DNA from: Scalesia atractyloides
Lineage: Eukaryota > Streptophyta > Magnoliopsida > Asterales > Asteraceae
NCBI GenBank assembly: GCA_947069175.1
Contig: CAMTDV010000013.1
Location: 27,283,857 to 27,347,856 of the forward strand
DNA: 64,000 nucleotides
Direction of reading: 5' to 3'
A program made the position numbers and the translations under genes. Shown here one piece after another: positions 1-12,278 of this stretch (its first letter is position 1; the number at the start of each line of letters is the position of its first letter). The notes beneath the pieces are model-generated. The model was not told the origin of the DNA. It did no database searches and saw nothing but the letters and a program-made list of their open reading frames with translations.

Positions 1-314
1 TTACATTTCATGGTAAAATTGATATTTTCGCATGTTTTCAAGTGTATAATGTATATGTAAGTTTATTTTAGGTATCAAGTATGAATGTATGAGTATTTGC
101 ACGTATAACAAGTATCGATTTGTATGTAAACATGTATTTAACAATTAAATGCATGTAAGACAAATATGTATCAGGTATGAATTTTATTACGATCAAAGTC
201 TCGGATTATAAGATTGGGAAATGAAATACGAATGCAATAAGATACAAGTTTCCATAAATAGAAGTATGATTACACTTTCTAATTAAGGAAAGTACGAAAA
301 AGCGAGGCGTTACA
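1..314 (-). repeat. 3' LTR of element A, cut by window start
   Basis: This stretch matches 4813-5127 almost base for base; I counted about nine differences by eye, roughly 97 % identity. Its boundary at 314 ends in TTACA, the complement of an LTR starting TGTAA. It is the 3' LTR because the polypurine tract lies just inside it and the primer binding site lies at the other LTR. About 1 kb of this LTR lies before the window. Confidence 0.85.
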
Positions 315-330
315 GTCCCCCTCCTGTAGG
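315..330 (-). promoter_or_regulatory. polypurine tract of element A
   Basis: Read on the minus strand, this is a purine-rich run (CCTACAGGAGGGGGAC) directly touching the TGTAA start of the 3' LTR. That is the expected place and composition for the plus-strand primer of an LTR retrotransposon. Confidence 0.7.
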
Positions 331-875
331 AAATTTCGTCCTGAAATTTATTCAAGAGGAAGACTTTGGAAAAGTTGTCATTTTGGTGAAAATGTTTGGC
401 CAAAACCAAGATTTTTAAGTTTAAAGTTTTTGCGGAGTTCATGTATAAGTGTGTCAATATGTATCGAAATCTTGAAGGATAAAATGGTAGGTTCCGTGAA
501 AGTAATTTGTTTGACTAAGGTGTTTTTGAGACACTAATCGTAAACGTGTATAAGGATAAGTAAAAACGTATATGTATGTGTGTAAGCAAGTCAGTTTGAC
601 TGGGTCAGGACAACACATTGGAAGGAATATTTTAAAAGTGTGCGACCTAAGAGAAAGGTTTTAGTATGACTAAGGATGTATTTTGATTAAAATGAGCGGT
701 CTGTACCGAAAGCTGTAAGAAAAGTTTTGCAGTTCTAAGGCGTATTAGTAAAATCACTTGTTGTAGAAAATATTTATTGGAGAGAACTAGGATAGTAAGG
801 ATTTACGGTTTCTAAAAGGTTTTTGCATTAATAGACCGACTAGTTGAAGTTTGCACGTAGATAAGAGTGAAAGAG

Positions 876-1034
876 AGTTTTAAAAGAAAAGGAACATTTT
901 GACAAGATTGGAAGATAGTTTTAAAAGAAAAGGAACATTTTGACAAGATTGGAAGATAGTTTTAAAAGAAAAGGAACATTTTGACAAGATTGGAAGATAT
1001 TTTTAATAGAAAAGGAACATTTTGACAAGATTGA
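876..1034. repeat. 41-bp tandem repeat, four copies
   Basis: Four head-to-tail copies of a 41-bp unit beginning AGTTTTAAAAGAAAAGG start at 876, 917, 958 and 999. The first three are near identical and the fourth has several changes. The repeat lies in the 3' half of element A, in element orientation. Confidence 0.9.
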
Positions 1035-1366
1035 GCCGGTGGGGACGTTTATAAAAATGGATTGAACGTTTTAGGCATGATTTGTTGTAAATAAAGTTTG
1101 GATGAAAGGTTAAGGCAAGAATCATGGTATGGTAGTGAATGATTCGGTCGGTGTATGTGAGGGGTAAAATGGTATGAATATCGGATAAAATGTGACCTGG
1201 AATGTGGCAGTTAAATATAACGATTTTGAGAATGAAGCTTTGTCATGGGTAATCGAGTACTAATCATTACGAAGTGGGGTCACTAAAGTTTGTTATTAAT
1301 CAAATGTATTTAACAAGGTCTGGAAAATCATTGAATTTCTCATGACACGTTTTACGAAAGTTTGGT

Positions 1367-1430
1367 AACATGGTAGAGACACTTATATATAGGAAGTACC
1401 AGCGGCTATCCACCATGTTCACACCATGTT
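1367..1430 (-). other. conserved hairpin module, element A copy
   Basis: The core ACTTATATATAGGAAGTACC followed by AGCGGCTATCCACCAT is nearly identical to the loop of the hairpins in elements B and C. Here the flanking arms are AACATGGT (1367-1374) and ACCATGTT (1423-1430), a perfect 8-bp inverted repeat. That sequence differs from the arms TTGACAAGAATA/TATTCTTGTCAA used in B and C. Arms change while pairing is kept, which suggests a structured RNA or DNA element. Confidence 0.65.
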
Positions 1431-3119
1431 ACGTCGTTTCGCTATTCGGTGTCATGTTACTTCTGTGTTGCGATACACAGTAGAACCCACTATGGTTTTC
1501 ATGCACCTACCAATATAATTCCGTGTGCACCCGCGATTATTTTTGTTTGTGCATGATCCGCATAATTTGTAGTAGTAGTGTACGGGTCAAGTTACATCTA
1601 GTAAGCAAAGTGTATGTAAGATAGCGTATAAAAATGAAGTATGTAAGCATGATTGTATGCATGTGTGAGTATGTCTAACGTAGGCGAAACCACTCAGTTA
1701 TGCCCACTTATAGGTTTCAGTCATCGTCTAAAAGATATTTTAGAAGCTCATAAAGTTCCATTTACGGGCCTAGGGCCATACAAGTCGGATCCTAGATGTA
1801 GAAATATAAGATAAGAAGGTGGTATGAATACCAAGTAGTGCGAATGTATGAGTTTTGAGTATGATTGATGATAAATACGTATAAAATTAGCATGTAGTAT
1901 AGAACGTATAAGTTGAAATTTACATGGCGTTAAGCACATATAAGTCTAGTATATAGTTTGAGTGTATAAATAAAAGGGTAACAATGATACATGTAGGATT
2001 GCTATGAAATATTGACTGCATAAATTGGATCGTGTATATGATATGCATGTGTGTGGTTGCTTGAGTCAAAATATTGAGTTGGTTAAATTAAAATAAGTCG
2101 GGTTTGTCGGGAATGAAGGACCAAAATTGTGAATGTCGGGTGAATATTGAGAAAAATATTATTTTTTTATGTAAGATGTGGTTTGTAAAAAGAAATGATA
2201 TTTTTGTTTTAAAATTTGTATTCGCATATGGAATTTTTTTGCCCATGTGTTCAAACTTAGATTTGCGTATTAACGATTTTTAAAATGTTGTAAAATAGTG
2301 AGGTTGCTTTATTTTATTTTATTGATGCAATAAAAGTTGTGTTTTGAAAATTTTCATGTAAAACTTGAATTTTGAAAAGTATTTTAGCAAAGTACTTATA
2401 CGTATGTGAGAGAAAGTTTTTTGTTGGTTCTTGTTGGAAATAAAATGTCTTTAGAATGGTAGTATAAAGTGAGTATGTTTTGGACGAGTTATGAAAATCG
2501 AGGGCAAGAGGTTCATTTGACCGACTAAGTTGATAGGTAGCATTTCATAAAGTTTTTGAAAAATTACGAAAGAAACGTTTAAAGTGTCATTAGGGTTTCG
2601 TTTATGTAATTTACGTAACTATGTTGTAGGTGAGAAATCGTTTGGATAAAATAGTAAGGTTCGAGGTTTATGCATAAATGAGAAAAATTGAAACAATGAT
2701 AAAAGGTTTAGGTATAAGTTTTGATATAATGATTGTTATGAAAATAGTCGAGTTGGAGTTGGACTTCGACTCATTTCTCCAACTTGAGTTTTGCGAAAAA
2801 AGACATCTATGTGATCGACAATAAAAATCACGTATGAGCATGTAAGTATTGTATAATATATATGAGTTCACATAGGTGACATAAGCATAACATGTATTCC
2901 ATAGTATAAACACGTATGATTGCGTAAGGAGTATGAATTTAGTTGGTTTGCAAGAATTATTATTGTTTTTTATTGCAAAAGATGTGCGAATTGTGCATCG
3001 GATTTGAAATGAACGAGGTGATAAGTATTAAAAACACATAGAAATTGAGATACCATAAAAGATAGGCTTAGTAAAATAGTGGAGTGTTTTGGGTTGAGAA
3101 GCGTAGACTATTCCAAAAT

Positions 3120-3215
3120 GAATTGAAGATCCTTTCAAATTAGAGGAACGTGCTTTGGCCTATAGGTAAAATGCTCTCATCGAGAAGCGATTAACGGCAT
3201 TTTACCCTTCCAGTT
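3120..3215 (-). other. leader block of element A shared with elements B and C
   Basis: Segments such as GTGCTTTGGCCTATAGGT, CTCTCATCG and ACCCTTCCAGTTATTACA, in this order, reappear in the region between PBS and gag of B (25425-25570) and C (47215-47365). The block probably belongs to the 5' leader RNA and may act in packaging or dimerisation; that role is inference from position only. Confidence 0.5.
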
Positions 3216-3750
3216 ATTACACGTCTCTAATCGATTGGAAAAATCAAAACTTTGGCGAGAGCGGAAATCAAGGAATGGGACTTAATCGACAAGGAGCAGG
3301 TTTCACCGCTAACTTGACGATTTCGTACCCTAAGTATGGTTGGTACTTACCAAACGAAGAGCAAATTCCGATTCGTTGGTAAGGGTCCACTAGAGTTTGA
3401 ATTGGAAATTTTTGCATCAAGATGTGGATTTCACTCCTAACTTGATGGCGATATTTCATGCAAAAAGAATAAGAATAGCGGAATGAGAGTCGTTCACCAA
3501 ATTGTGGGTTTCACGCCTATTTTAGTGAACTCGTCTCGTTTGTGTTACGAGTGTCTTCAAATCTTAAAGTGCGTATTGTGTAAAAATGTCTTAGGAAAGG
3601 CATCATGTATATGTATAAGACCAAAAGAAAAGAGGAGAAGCAAAGTAGGGAGCATAGAGTTTTAAGCATAACAAGAATGGTAAAAAATGGGTACTTAGAA
3701 CTATAGACTAGGTCGAATCATGGCAATTCTACCTAATTCCCTATAGTTAT

Positions 3751-3763
3751 GGCTCTGATACCA
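3751..3763 (-). promoter_or_regulatory. primer binding site of element A (initiator tRNA-Met)
   Basis: The plus strand reads GGCTCTGATACCA, the complement of TGGTATCAGAGCC. This is the standard plant PBS matching the 3' end of initiator tRNA-Met. It lies three bases from the LTR edge, which fixes the element on the minus strand. Confidence 0.9.
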
Positions 3764-3766
3764 ATC

Positions 3767-5127
3767 TGTCACATCCCAACCGATGGCGGAAACATCGGAG
3801 TGAGACGGAATAGATTTCTCGAGACTTCATAACGCTAATAAGTGACAAGTATTTAAATAATAAATCATTTTATTGCTAATATCAAGTACATTGTTTGAAA
3901 ATGAAATTACAACAAGTTTGGATCAAAATAAGATACAACAAGTATTAAAGTTTAAGGTGCGTTTCTAGGCATCCTACTAGGTTCCGTGCATCATCATCGT
4001 TAAAATCCGGCAAATACGGTTTAAAGTATAGTTCAATACAAAAGGATTGGCGAGCATACAAGTTTGAGTACTAGCATATATGTAAAGAAGGTTTGAACAA
4101 TCCACATAACAAAAATAGTTAACTAGATTAATGTACCAAGGCATGCAATTATACTAGTCAACCCAAAGTGTACGCTAGCGTTATCTTATCATCGCAACGA
4201 TAAGACCGTAATGATTGAATGACTTAACATGACCTCAAGAATACGGGCGGTGCGTTACTCCTATAGCGCTATACATGTTAAGGGAGGCTTTAAACAAAGT
4301 TAATGACAAGTAAATCACATAATAATGTTCCAAGAATACAAATCAAGTATCACGTATTTAAGCATGTATGATTGGATTTTTTGTGTTTGCATAAAGTATA
4401 AGTGATTGCGTGTGTTTAATAGTATAACGTATTGCACCCAAAAGTGTAAAGAAAAAGGGGGGTCATGTATACTCACGGTTTTGCGAAAGCTTCCCTTGTT
4501 ACTTCCGTGAAGGGCTTGGAGGAACACCAAGTTATCTTTTGAAACCTTGAATCTTTAGAAGAAGAGAGCTCTTAGAGCTTTTAGAGAGAAGAGAAGAGAT
4601 GATTGAGGTGTGAAATGAGTGTGGGAGGAGGCTTTTATTTATAATGAGAATTAGGGTTTAGGTAATTAATGAAGTTGGTGGTGGTTGGGGGTTGAGTTAG
4701 GTGAGTATTAAATGCAAGAAACACAATCCAACAAACACAAAATAGACCAATCCATGGGAAGGAATCACTTTCTCTGGATTATGCTATTTTTAGTCCTTGA
4801 ACATAGTTTATCTTACATTTCATGGTAAAACTTGATATTTTCGCATGTTTTCAAGTGTATAATGTATATGTAAGTATATTTTAGGTATCAAGTATGAATG
4901 TATGAGTATTTGCACGTATAACAAGTATCGATTTGTATGTAAACACGTATTTAACAATTAAATGCATGTAAGACAAGTATGTATCAGGTATAAATTTTAT
5001 TACGATCAAAATATCGGATTATAAGATTGGGAAATGAAATACGAATGCAATAAGATATAAGTTTTCATAAATAGAAGTATGATTACACTTTCTAATTAAG
5101 GAAAGTACGAAAAAGCGAGGCGTTACA
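3767..5127 (-). repeat. 5' LTR of element A
   Basis: This is a 1361-bp LTR. On the plus strand it begins TGTCACATCCC and ends GCGTTACA, giving TG...CA ends in either reading direction. Its last 315 bp match window positions 1-314. The termini resemble those of elements B and C (TGTCACACCCCGACC... and ...GTTACA), supporting common descent. Confidence 0.85.
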
Positions 5128-5132
5128 CTTCT

Positions 5133-5528
5133 TGTAGGGAATATATGGATATGTTGGCTATGTTGTTTGATATGAGGCAATCTTACCTTGAAGTGCATGT
5201 TAAAAATATTTTAATTAAAAATAAGTTTAAAATATTTTCCTATAAAATGAGAAAATTTCTCATCATATATATTTGTTGACCCAAAAAAATATTTTTCTAA
5301 CGTGGTGCAGGCAATCAAGGTTAATGATTAAGTGATGAGGACACGTAGCATAGGCATTAGGAAAATAAATTTAAATCTTATAATATATTTTGTTTTTGAC
5401 AAAATATGAACAATTTTGATTATTATATGTTATGTAACAATTTCAATGGACATACTTTAAATATTGTAAGACTGATTAGTTGTCATGAGCTATGGACAAT
5501 CATCATTCCCCGTACTATATTCCCTACA
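5133..5528. repeat. 396-bp segment with perfect 13-bp terminal inverted repeat
   Basis: TGTAGGGAATATA at 5133-5145 is the exact reverse complement of 5516-5528. The AT-rich interior has no coding capacity. It could be a MITE, but no target duplication is clear, and the left end lies only six bases from the LTR of element A, which may have inserted beside or into it. Confidence 0.35.
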
Positions 5529-5900
5529 GGTTGGGGTTGACAGTTCAACTGTAAAGTTGAGGGAACATTGTTCATCCTTTATAAATTTTTAATTTTTAAT
5601 GTATTCTGAAAATGGTTATGAGTGGAAAAAAGTAAAATGTAATGATAAAGGTATTGAAAAGTATTATTTAATTGAAAGAAATGAAAATAACAGTAATTTT
5701 TAGTGTAATATAGGATAAAAATAGAGAGTTAGATAGTGAATGCTTGTATGGTTCAAAATTGTCTTTTGTGAAATAAGAGCATAGATATCATCTTTAGTTT
5801 ATAAATTTGTGGTTGGTGGGGTGTAATTATTGATAACTTTTTTTAATTTAATTTCAGTCCTTTCCATTTATAAGTTTATGATAAACATTTCAAAATCATG

Positions 5901-5901
<1 letters not shown>

Positions 5902-5966
<65 letters not shown>

Positions 5967-5985
5967 TTTATTATTATTATTAAAA
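5902..5985. repeat. AAT/ATT trinucleotide microsatellite, inverted halves
   Basis: A run of AAT triplets turns into a run of ATT triplets near its middle, giving an almost perfectly self-complementary tract of about 84 bp. Confidence 0.9.
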
Positions 5986-6111
5986 GATTGCATCTAATAT
6001 CACATGGTATTCTCTTCTCTAACACCCATTTCAATTAGTGTCACATAACATTTTCATCTTTAATTTATTAATAATATAATAATTAATATCTAATTCTAAT
6101 TTATGATTAAA

Positions 6112-6113
<2 letters not shown>

Positions 6114-6147
<34 letters not shown>
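6114..6147. repeat. TA dinucleotide microsatellite
   Basis: Uninterrupted alternating TA run of about 34 bp. Confidence 0.9.
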
Positions 6148-6152
<5 letters not shown>

Positions 6153-7442
6153 TATATTAAATGATCTATAATTTTAAAAGCTATGATTTTAATATTTCTT
6201 AAAATAAAATAGTTTAAGTTAAAAAAAAAGCTATCATCCATATATGAGATTATATATAAATCAATATATGAGTTTTTCTAACATATAAATAAAAGCTAAA
6301 AAAGAGCAATTAACCGGAGGATTATCTCACGTAAAAACTAAAATTTTCCTAATTGCCACGTGGCAATATATTAAGAGGGATTGACTTAATTTGAGCGGTG
6401 AAAAAACAAGGGTGCTCAAAAATTTTTCTTTCTCCCGGTATTCAATTCTATATCATCTTTCTTTCAATCAAATTCGAGTTTCCTAAATTACTAATCAGTT
6501 TCCTTTCATTACTTTTTTCTTTTAAATCTTAAATTCAATTACATGTTTGTTAACATTCAAATAATTGTGGTCAATGTTTGTTAACATTCAAATTTCAAAT
6601 TACATTAATTTTGGATACATTTATTATTTTCTAAAAATTGTGATATAATATAGTAAATGTATATTTTGTAGATAGTTTTTCTATTTAAGGTAAACTAGGT
6701 TATTATTAATTGTAACAAAAAAAAGTTTTTTCTTGATTAAAAAATAATAATTCGACGTAACTATATTAATTTGTTTTATGTAAATATATTATTGTTTGTT
6801 TTACTTAACAAATTAATATATGTCATTTGTTATATATAAAAAATAATAGAAACAAAAATAAACTATTTCGAGTCTTGATTTCTTAAGATAGGATAGATCT
6901 TCCACAAGATCATAGCGAAGCCGGAAATGTATGTCTTTATCAAGCAGCTCCGTGTGAACATGTGATATTGCATGACCCATAGCCATCGTCCTTCAAGATC
7001 ATGGAATGTATTTACCACTATAAGAAGTTTTTTCTTTATACAACTCGTGTAACACACGAAAACTTAAAGTAGTTAAGTAAAATTTCAAACCATTAAGTGC
7101 TTTTTACGCTTAGAAAATATTTGATTAAAATCCCCATGATTGATAAAATGAGTCTAGGCTCTTAGACCCTACCCACTGATCACCATCATGACCCTTCACA
7201 ATTTGGATTTGAAATTAGTCCCAACATTTCTTAAATCATAAATGGTTTATGAAAATACACCTGATAATGTCCAAATATCTGATGGGGTTATATTTAGCCC
7301 AACTAAAATATCGACCCAAAACGCAAGAATACACACAACACCTAATGGACCAACGTTACAGAAATCTTGTATATCGCATTCGTGTCATTCGAGTATGTTA
7401 CATCTTTCAACATGTATGCATGTCGATAAGCAACCAAACATG

Positions 7443-7662
7443 CAGTAGCGGAGCTTGACCAAAAGTTTCGAGGGGGGCGGAAAGTCATAGGACCCAATTT
7501 ATATATTGTATAAATATTTTAGCAAAATAATTAGGGGGCAATCCTTTATAATTTTAAAATTTTTAAATGAAAAAATAGAAACTTTACAATTCTAATCAAA
7601 ACATTGACGGTGGGGGTGGGGGAGGAGGTGCACCCCAGGTTTCCACTAAGCTCCTCCCCAGC
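7443..7662. mobile_element. small MITE-like repeat
   Basis: It starts GCAGTAGCGGAGCTTGACC and ends in the rough complement AAGCTCCTCCCCAGC. A related start (GTGGCGGAGCTTGATC) recurs alone at 14201, and a comparable GGTCCGCCACTGC end occurs near 60610. This points to a dispersed short DNA-transposon family. A G-rich tract at 7607-7628 could form a G-quadruplex. Confidence 0.4.
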
Positions 7663-8126
7663 AAACCTAGAAATACTTAAAACCCTTATGTACTTAACAC
7701 CTTATGCGATGCGAGACAATATAAATATGATATCCTATGAACAAAAATGTCACAAAATTCACAAAATTCTCCTTCGTTGTTTGTATCTAATATCGCCAAT
7801 GCCAACGATATTAAAGAGACTCCACTTTATCACCATGTGGTTCAACGCCAAGCTATCGTAGTATTTTAACAGTTTAATACCATCTACTTTAAGGACATTT
7901 CAACCCTAAATGGATGGGGCACCCGTTTAGTTAAACCCAACCCGTCTAATGTCATTTTTAATTAAAATTAAATAAAAGAACATTATTTTAATTTTCATTT
8001 TTATTATTATACGAAGCATTTGATTCCAAACAAAAAGCAAAACACACCCACAAAAACACTTATATCTATGAACAGAAAACTTAAACTCAGATCTGAAAAA
8101 CAACCATAATTATATAACCCTAAAAA
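7663..8126 (+). promoter_or_regulatory. upstream region and probable 5' UTR of the IDH gene
   Basis: This stretch precedes the IDH start codon. The last 100 bases are A-rich and free of upstream ATGs apart from one near 8069, typical of a plant 5' leader. I cannot place a TATA box or transcription start with confidence. Confidence 0.3.
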
Positions 8127-11100
8127 ATGTCTCTAACATCAACCCTAATTCTAAAAAGACTCAATTCATGCACACCATCACATCTCCGATCATGCATCCG
8201 CTCCATAACCTACATGCCCCGACCCGGATACGACGCGGTAAAACCCGTCACCCCGATCACCGACACCGGTATCCCTCGGCCCGTTACATTAATCCCAGGT
8301 GACGGTATCGGCCCGTTGGTCACCGGGGCGGTAGAACAAGTGTTCAACGCCATGCAAGCGCCTGTTACGTTTGAGAAATTTGACGTGCATGGGAACATGA
8401 ACAAGGTTCCTGATGATGTTATGGATTCGATTCAGAAGACTAAAGTTTGTTTGAAAGGGGGGTTGATTACGCCGGTGGGTGGAGGGGTTAACTCGTTGAA
8501 TCTATCGTTGAGGAAAGAGTTGGATCTGTTTGTTTCGCTTGTGAATTGTTTTAATATGGAGGGGTTGCCTACGAGGCATGAGAATGTAGATATTGTTGTG
8601 ATTAGGGAGAATACTGAAGGGGAGTATTCTGGGTTGGAGCATGAGGTTGTTCCTGGTGTTGTTGAGAGTTTGAAGGTATGTTATAACATTTGTTTGGTTT
8701 AGATTGCATGGTTGATGTTTGATGAAATGCTTGTGTGAAAGTGGGTGTTTTTCAATTGCAGAAAATAGAAGTTAAAACATGATGATGAAGATGAGATTGG
8801 TTTTTTGCTTTTAGAAACATTAAATTGTATGCTTTGGTTACAAGTGATCTGGCTCGACCTCTTTTTTATGGTCGAAGGCGGATTCTAAAATCAGAATTTT
8901 AGTTTAAAAAAAATGTTTTCTGCTTAGGATTTTAACATATGGAGGTATGATGACACATATGTTTTGTTTTTTCTTGTACGATTTATAAATTGCACAGTAT
9001 TAAGGTTAGAGTGAGTTTTATCGAAAAGAAAACTCTTCAAACAATATTTGATTATTTGCTCTTCTTGTCAAAATTGAAAATTAAATGCAGTTAAACTATC
9101 ACCTATTCAAATTCAATTTGCGAAATGCAAAAAATAAATCACAAGATAAATGGCAGAAGTTCTTTATCTCTAACACATTTTGATATGTTGATAAGACCAA
9201 AACTTGTAGATCCATATTCAAATAACTTTAAAATTTATCTATGATTTTCGTATATAATCAAGAAAATTAGGAGCCTTAAGCAATAAGTTATATTTTATGC
9301 AACCGAGCCATCCCCTACAAGTGATGCAAAGCATATATAAAAATATATAAAAAAAAATCACCGCTTTTCAAGAATGAACAATTTTGGACAAAGATGGAGG
9401 AATAAAGTAGTATATGTGCTCTGTTGTGTCTAATTATGTTGTTGTCCTAATAGGTGATAACGAAATTCTGCTCAGAACGTATCGCGAAGTATGCTTTTGA
9501 GTATGCTCACCTGAACAACAGAAAAACGGTGACGGCTGTTCATAAAGCAAACATTATGAAGCTTGCAGATGGTCTTTTCTTGGAATCTTGTAGGGAGATT
9601 GCCAAAAGCTATCCTGAGATCAAGTACAACGAGATTATTGTGGACAATTGTTGCATGCAACTTGTTTCAAAACCTGAGCAATTTGATGTCATGGTATGTT
9701 ATTGTTACTTTTGTAATTTATCATGTGTGTAGGTACTATTTTTTCTTCCTTTTCATACCATTAAGCTTCTTATGTCATTTCATTGATAGTTTATGACTTT
9801 ATTCCATCATTAAACTTGTTGAATACATCATAGTTGTTAAAAGTCATCGCCTTTTGCGCCTAGGCCCACTTTTCAGGCGAGGCGAGCCAGTTGCGCTTTA
9901 AGTCGAGGAAATTACGCTTTAATTCTACAGGTGATGGTTCAGGCGCACATTCCGGCAATATTCCTAGATTCCGGAGAGTTTCCGACCAAATTCTCTTAAA
10001 TTCCGACAAGATTCTAACCAGATTTCTACTTTTTTCCAAGGAAAACTACTTTTCTACCCTACTACACTAATATTTTAGAACTTTTGGTAATAAATAGATG
10101 ATATAAAGTGTTATATAATAATTTTTTTTTATTTGAAGAATAGTATTCTTTTTCTAATACATAATATATTTTAATTTTTTTCACTATGCCGTTTATTTTT
10201 TCAGGCCTAGGCCCTAGGCGAGGCCTATGCGCCTTGAGTGCGCTAGCGTCTTTAGTAACTATGGCATACATTCCTATGTTTGGTTATGTTACTTCAGTAC
10301 TAATTCATCATGTGGATGGAGCATCAATCCTTCACAAAACTGATTTCTAAATGAGGCTCAGTCATTCATTTCTCTTCAATAAGCATAATAATATTCCTAA
10401 TCCCTGCGTATATATTTTCCAGCTGGCTATAATTTCTATCCATAAATCATATCAATGTTCAGATCGGTTCGTTGACTGCACCAATGTCTGCTTAATTTGT
10501 CTATAGAAAAAACTAAGTCTTTGTGTCCTTATAGAATTGTTTTTGTTGGTCCTGTTTTAGAGTGTGAAAAGCAAAGCATGAGAACAAATAAAGATGTGAT
10601 TGTGGTTCATCTTATGTGAGGAGAGTGAAGATGATTATTGTAAGGGGAATCCGAAAAATGATTGAAAAGACATTTATGGAGTATAGAATAAAGAAATTAT
10701 ACCCTAATTTATGGTTTATTCTCTTATTTCTTAGTAGTTCATGTTGGTATTGATTATGCTTGCAGCATCTGACTTTTATAGTCACTGATGCATTTGTTTG
10801 TACAAAATAGGCCACAACAGTCTCTGATATATGCGAGGATGTTCATTTATTTTTTTCTTGTTTTCCAACCACTACAGTTAGTATTGCTATTTGGCTAAAA
10901 AAGAACAACAGGAATTTGCGTCTTTTCTGTGATCTCCGATTAATGAATCATTACAATTTTTCAGGGGCAAACTAGATTTTCATAAGTTTTCAAGTTGTAC
11001 TGGACCTCTAAGTTTAGAACCCTTACGGGTCACGGGATATACAATAACTCTTTCACTATTTGGGGGACCTTAATTTGTGAAATCTTGCAGGTGACACCTA

Positions 11101-11608
11101 ACCTTTATGGAAACCTAGTTGCAAATACGGCTGCTGGTATCGCTGGCGGCACAGGCGTCATGCCAGGAGGTACATAGTTGATAGTCATATACTAGATTTC
11201 TACATTGCTTCACGATTAACATTTTAATCATTTTGACACATTAATTAGTTGTAAAACCTATGTTAGTCGTAAAACCCATTTCGACCCTTTGCCTGCCACA
11301 CCCATACTAAATTAATATTGATGACTTTCACAGGAAATGTTGGGGTTGAATACGCGATCTTTGAACAAGGTGCATCAGCCGGGAATGTTGGGAAACCAAA
11401 AATGGTGGAGAAGAAAAAAGCAAACCCTGTGGCTCTACTCCTTTCATCAGCCATGATGCTTAGACACCTTGAGCTTCCTGAATATGCAGATCGTTTAGAA
11501 AGTGCAGTGAAACGCGTTATCAAAGAGGGTAAATACCGCACAAAAGACCTTGGTGGAAGTAGCACAACACAAGAAGTTACTGATGCAGTCATATCTGCAC
11601 TTAAATGA
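8127..11608 (+). CDS. IDH: NAD-dependent isocitrate dehydrogenase, regulatory subunit, mitochondrial
   Basis: Four exons join into an open frame of 380 codons: 8127-8675, 9454-9693, 11091-11169 and 11334-11608. Introns are GT-AG. The product is a subunit of the mitochondrial NAD-IDH complex, which oxidises isocitrate to 2-oxoglutarate in the TCA cycle. Residues 1-30 are basic, hydroxylated and free of acidic residues, as in a mitochondrial presequence. LIPGDGIGP (residues 55-63), CLKGGLITPVGGG (108-120) and RENTEGEYSGLEHE (160-173) are family motifs. The variant VGGG, together with Asn271 and Asn275 in YGNLVAN where catalytic subunits carry metal-binding Asp (YGDIISD), marks the regulatory, allosteric type. 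The C-terminus ends LGGSSTTQEVTDAVISALK. Length is close to the plant family norm of about 370. The start is the first ATG, giving the targeting peptide. No disruption is seen, so the gene is probably functional. Confidence 0.95.
9829..10263. mobile_element. MITE in intron 2 of the IDH gene
   Basis: A 435-bp insert begins CATAGTTGTTAAAAGTCATCGC and ends GCGTCTTTAGTAACTATG, imperfect terminal inverted repeats. Just inside are GC-rich blocks (GCGCCTAGGCCC..., GGCCTAGGCCCTAGGCGAGG), typical of a common plant MITE style. It is well away from both splice sites and probably harmless. Confidence 0.6.
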
Positions 11609-11855
11609 GTTGAATTATAACATTAGCTACACATTTTTGCCAGCCTGATGATCATGTTATCATTCTTTGTTTGCATTTAGAGTTGATTTCATTTAAATAA
11701 GTTGATCTTCTAACTAGTAAAAGAAAAGTGGTCGGTTTTTATCTCTGATATTGCTGGTTATACAAATCAACGGCTTGAAGTCGTTGAATTAGTCTGCAAC
11801 ATATCTTGTTATGTCCTAAAAGTCTCTGCTTTGCTTGGTGGCGGGTTACTAGGGG

Positions 11856-12262
11856 TGTCAAAAAAGCCAAGCGCTTATGTGGTACTAGAGACCGGGTCGC
11901 TTAAAGCTTGAATCGAGTCGAACTTGAACGAGTCCAAGTTCAAGCCTAAAATAAGCCCGTTTATAAAAAGCGAGCTGGAGCCCCAAGCTTCACTTATTGA
12001 GCTCAAATACACTCGCCAGCTTGAAAGGGTCTATTATTAATATAATTTTATTTAATATATTTACCTCATTGTTATTATATATAAGAAGTATTAAAAATTA
12101 ACTAAATAATATATGTTTTATTATATATAAAAGTTACAATTGCAATTATAAAATATATAAATGTATATAAATCAAGTAATACATAGATGATCCGAATATG
12201 GTTTGAACTCGAGCTTTAAAAACTACTCATGAGGTGAGCTCGAGCTCTCGTATGTTAAACGA
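11856..12262. repeat. dispersed repeat 3' of the IDH gene, class uncertain
   Basis: It opens with TAGGGGTGTCAAAAAAGCC, a hAT-like start, and contains repeated GAGCTCGAGCTC-type words separated by an AT-rich centre. The far end lacks a matching inverted terminus, so it may be truncated. Confidence 0.3.
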
Positions 12263-12278
12263 CCTTGCTGGTTACATG

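Larger units (their letters stand above)
315..3766 (-). mobile_element. element A interior, non-coding LTR retrotransposon (LARD-like)
   Basis: About 3.45 kb between two LTRs holds no recognisable gag, protease, reverse transcriptase or integrase on either strand; only short chance reading frames occur. LTRs, PBS and PPT are all present, so the element looks movable in trans, as described for large retrotransposon derivatives (LARDs). The leader near 3120-3215 and the hairpin near 1367-1430 resemble parts of elements B and C, so A is probably a distant gag-less relative of them. The left end lies outside the window, so the target duplication cannot be checked. Confidence 0.7.
5529..7442. other. 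AT-rich intergenic stretch, no gene seen
   Basis: Apart from the two simple repeats listed separately, I see no convincing coding region, RNA gene or transposon end here. A minus-strand reading frame at 6863-7057 resembles nothing I recognise and is probably chance. Confidence 0.5.

Noticed and set aside
1367..1430. Hammerhead or other self-cleaving ribozyme in the conserved hairpin
   Set aside because: I looked for a CUGANGA...GAAA hammerhead core in the loop and did not find it; the loop does not match another ribozyme I can recall.
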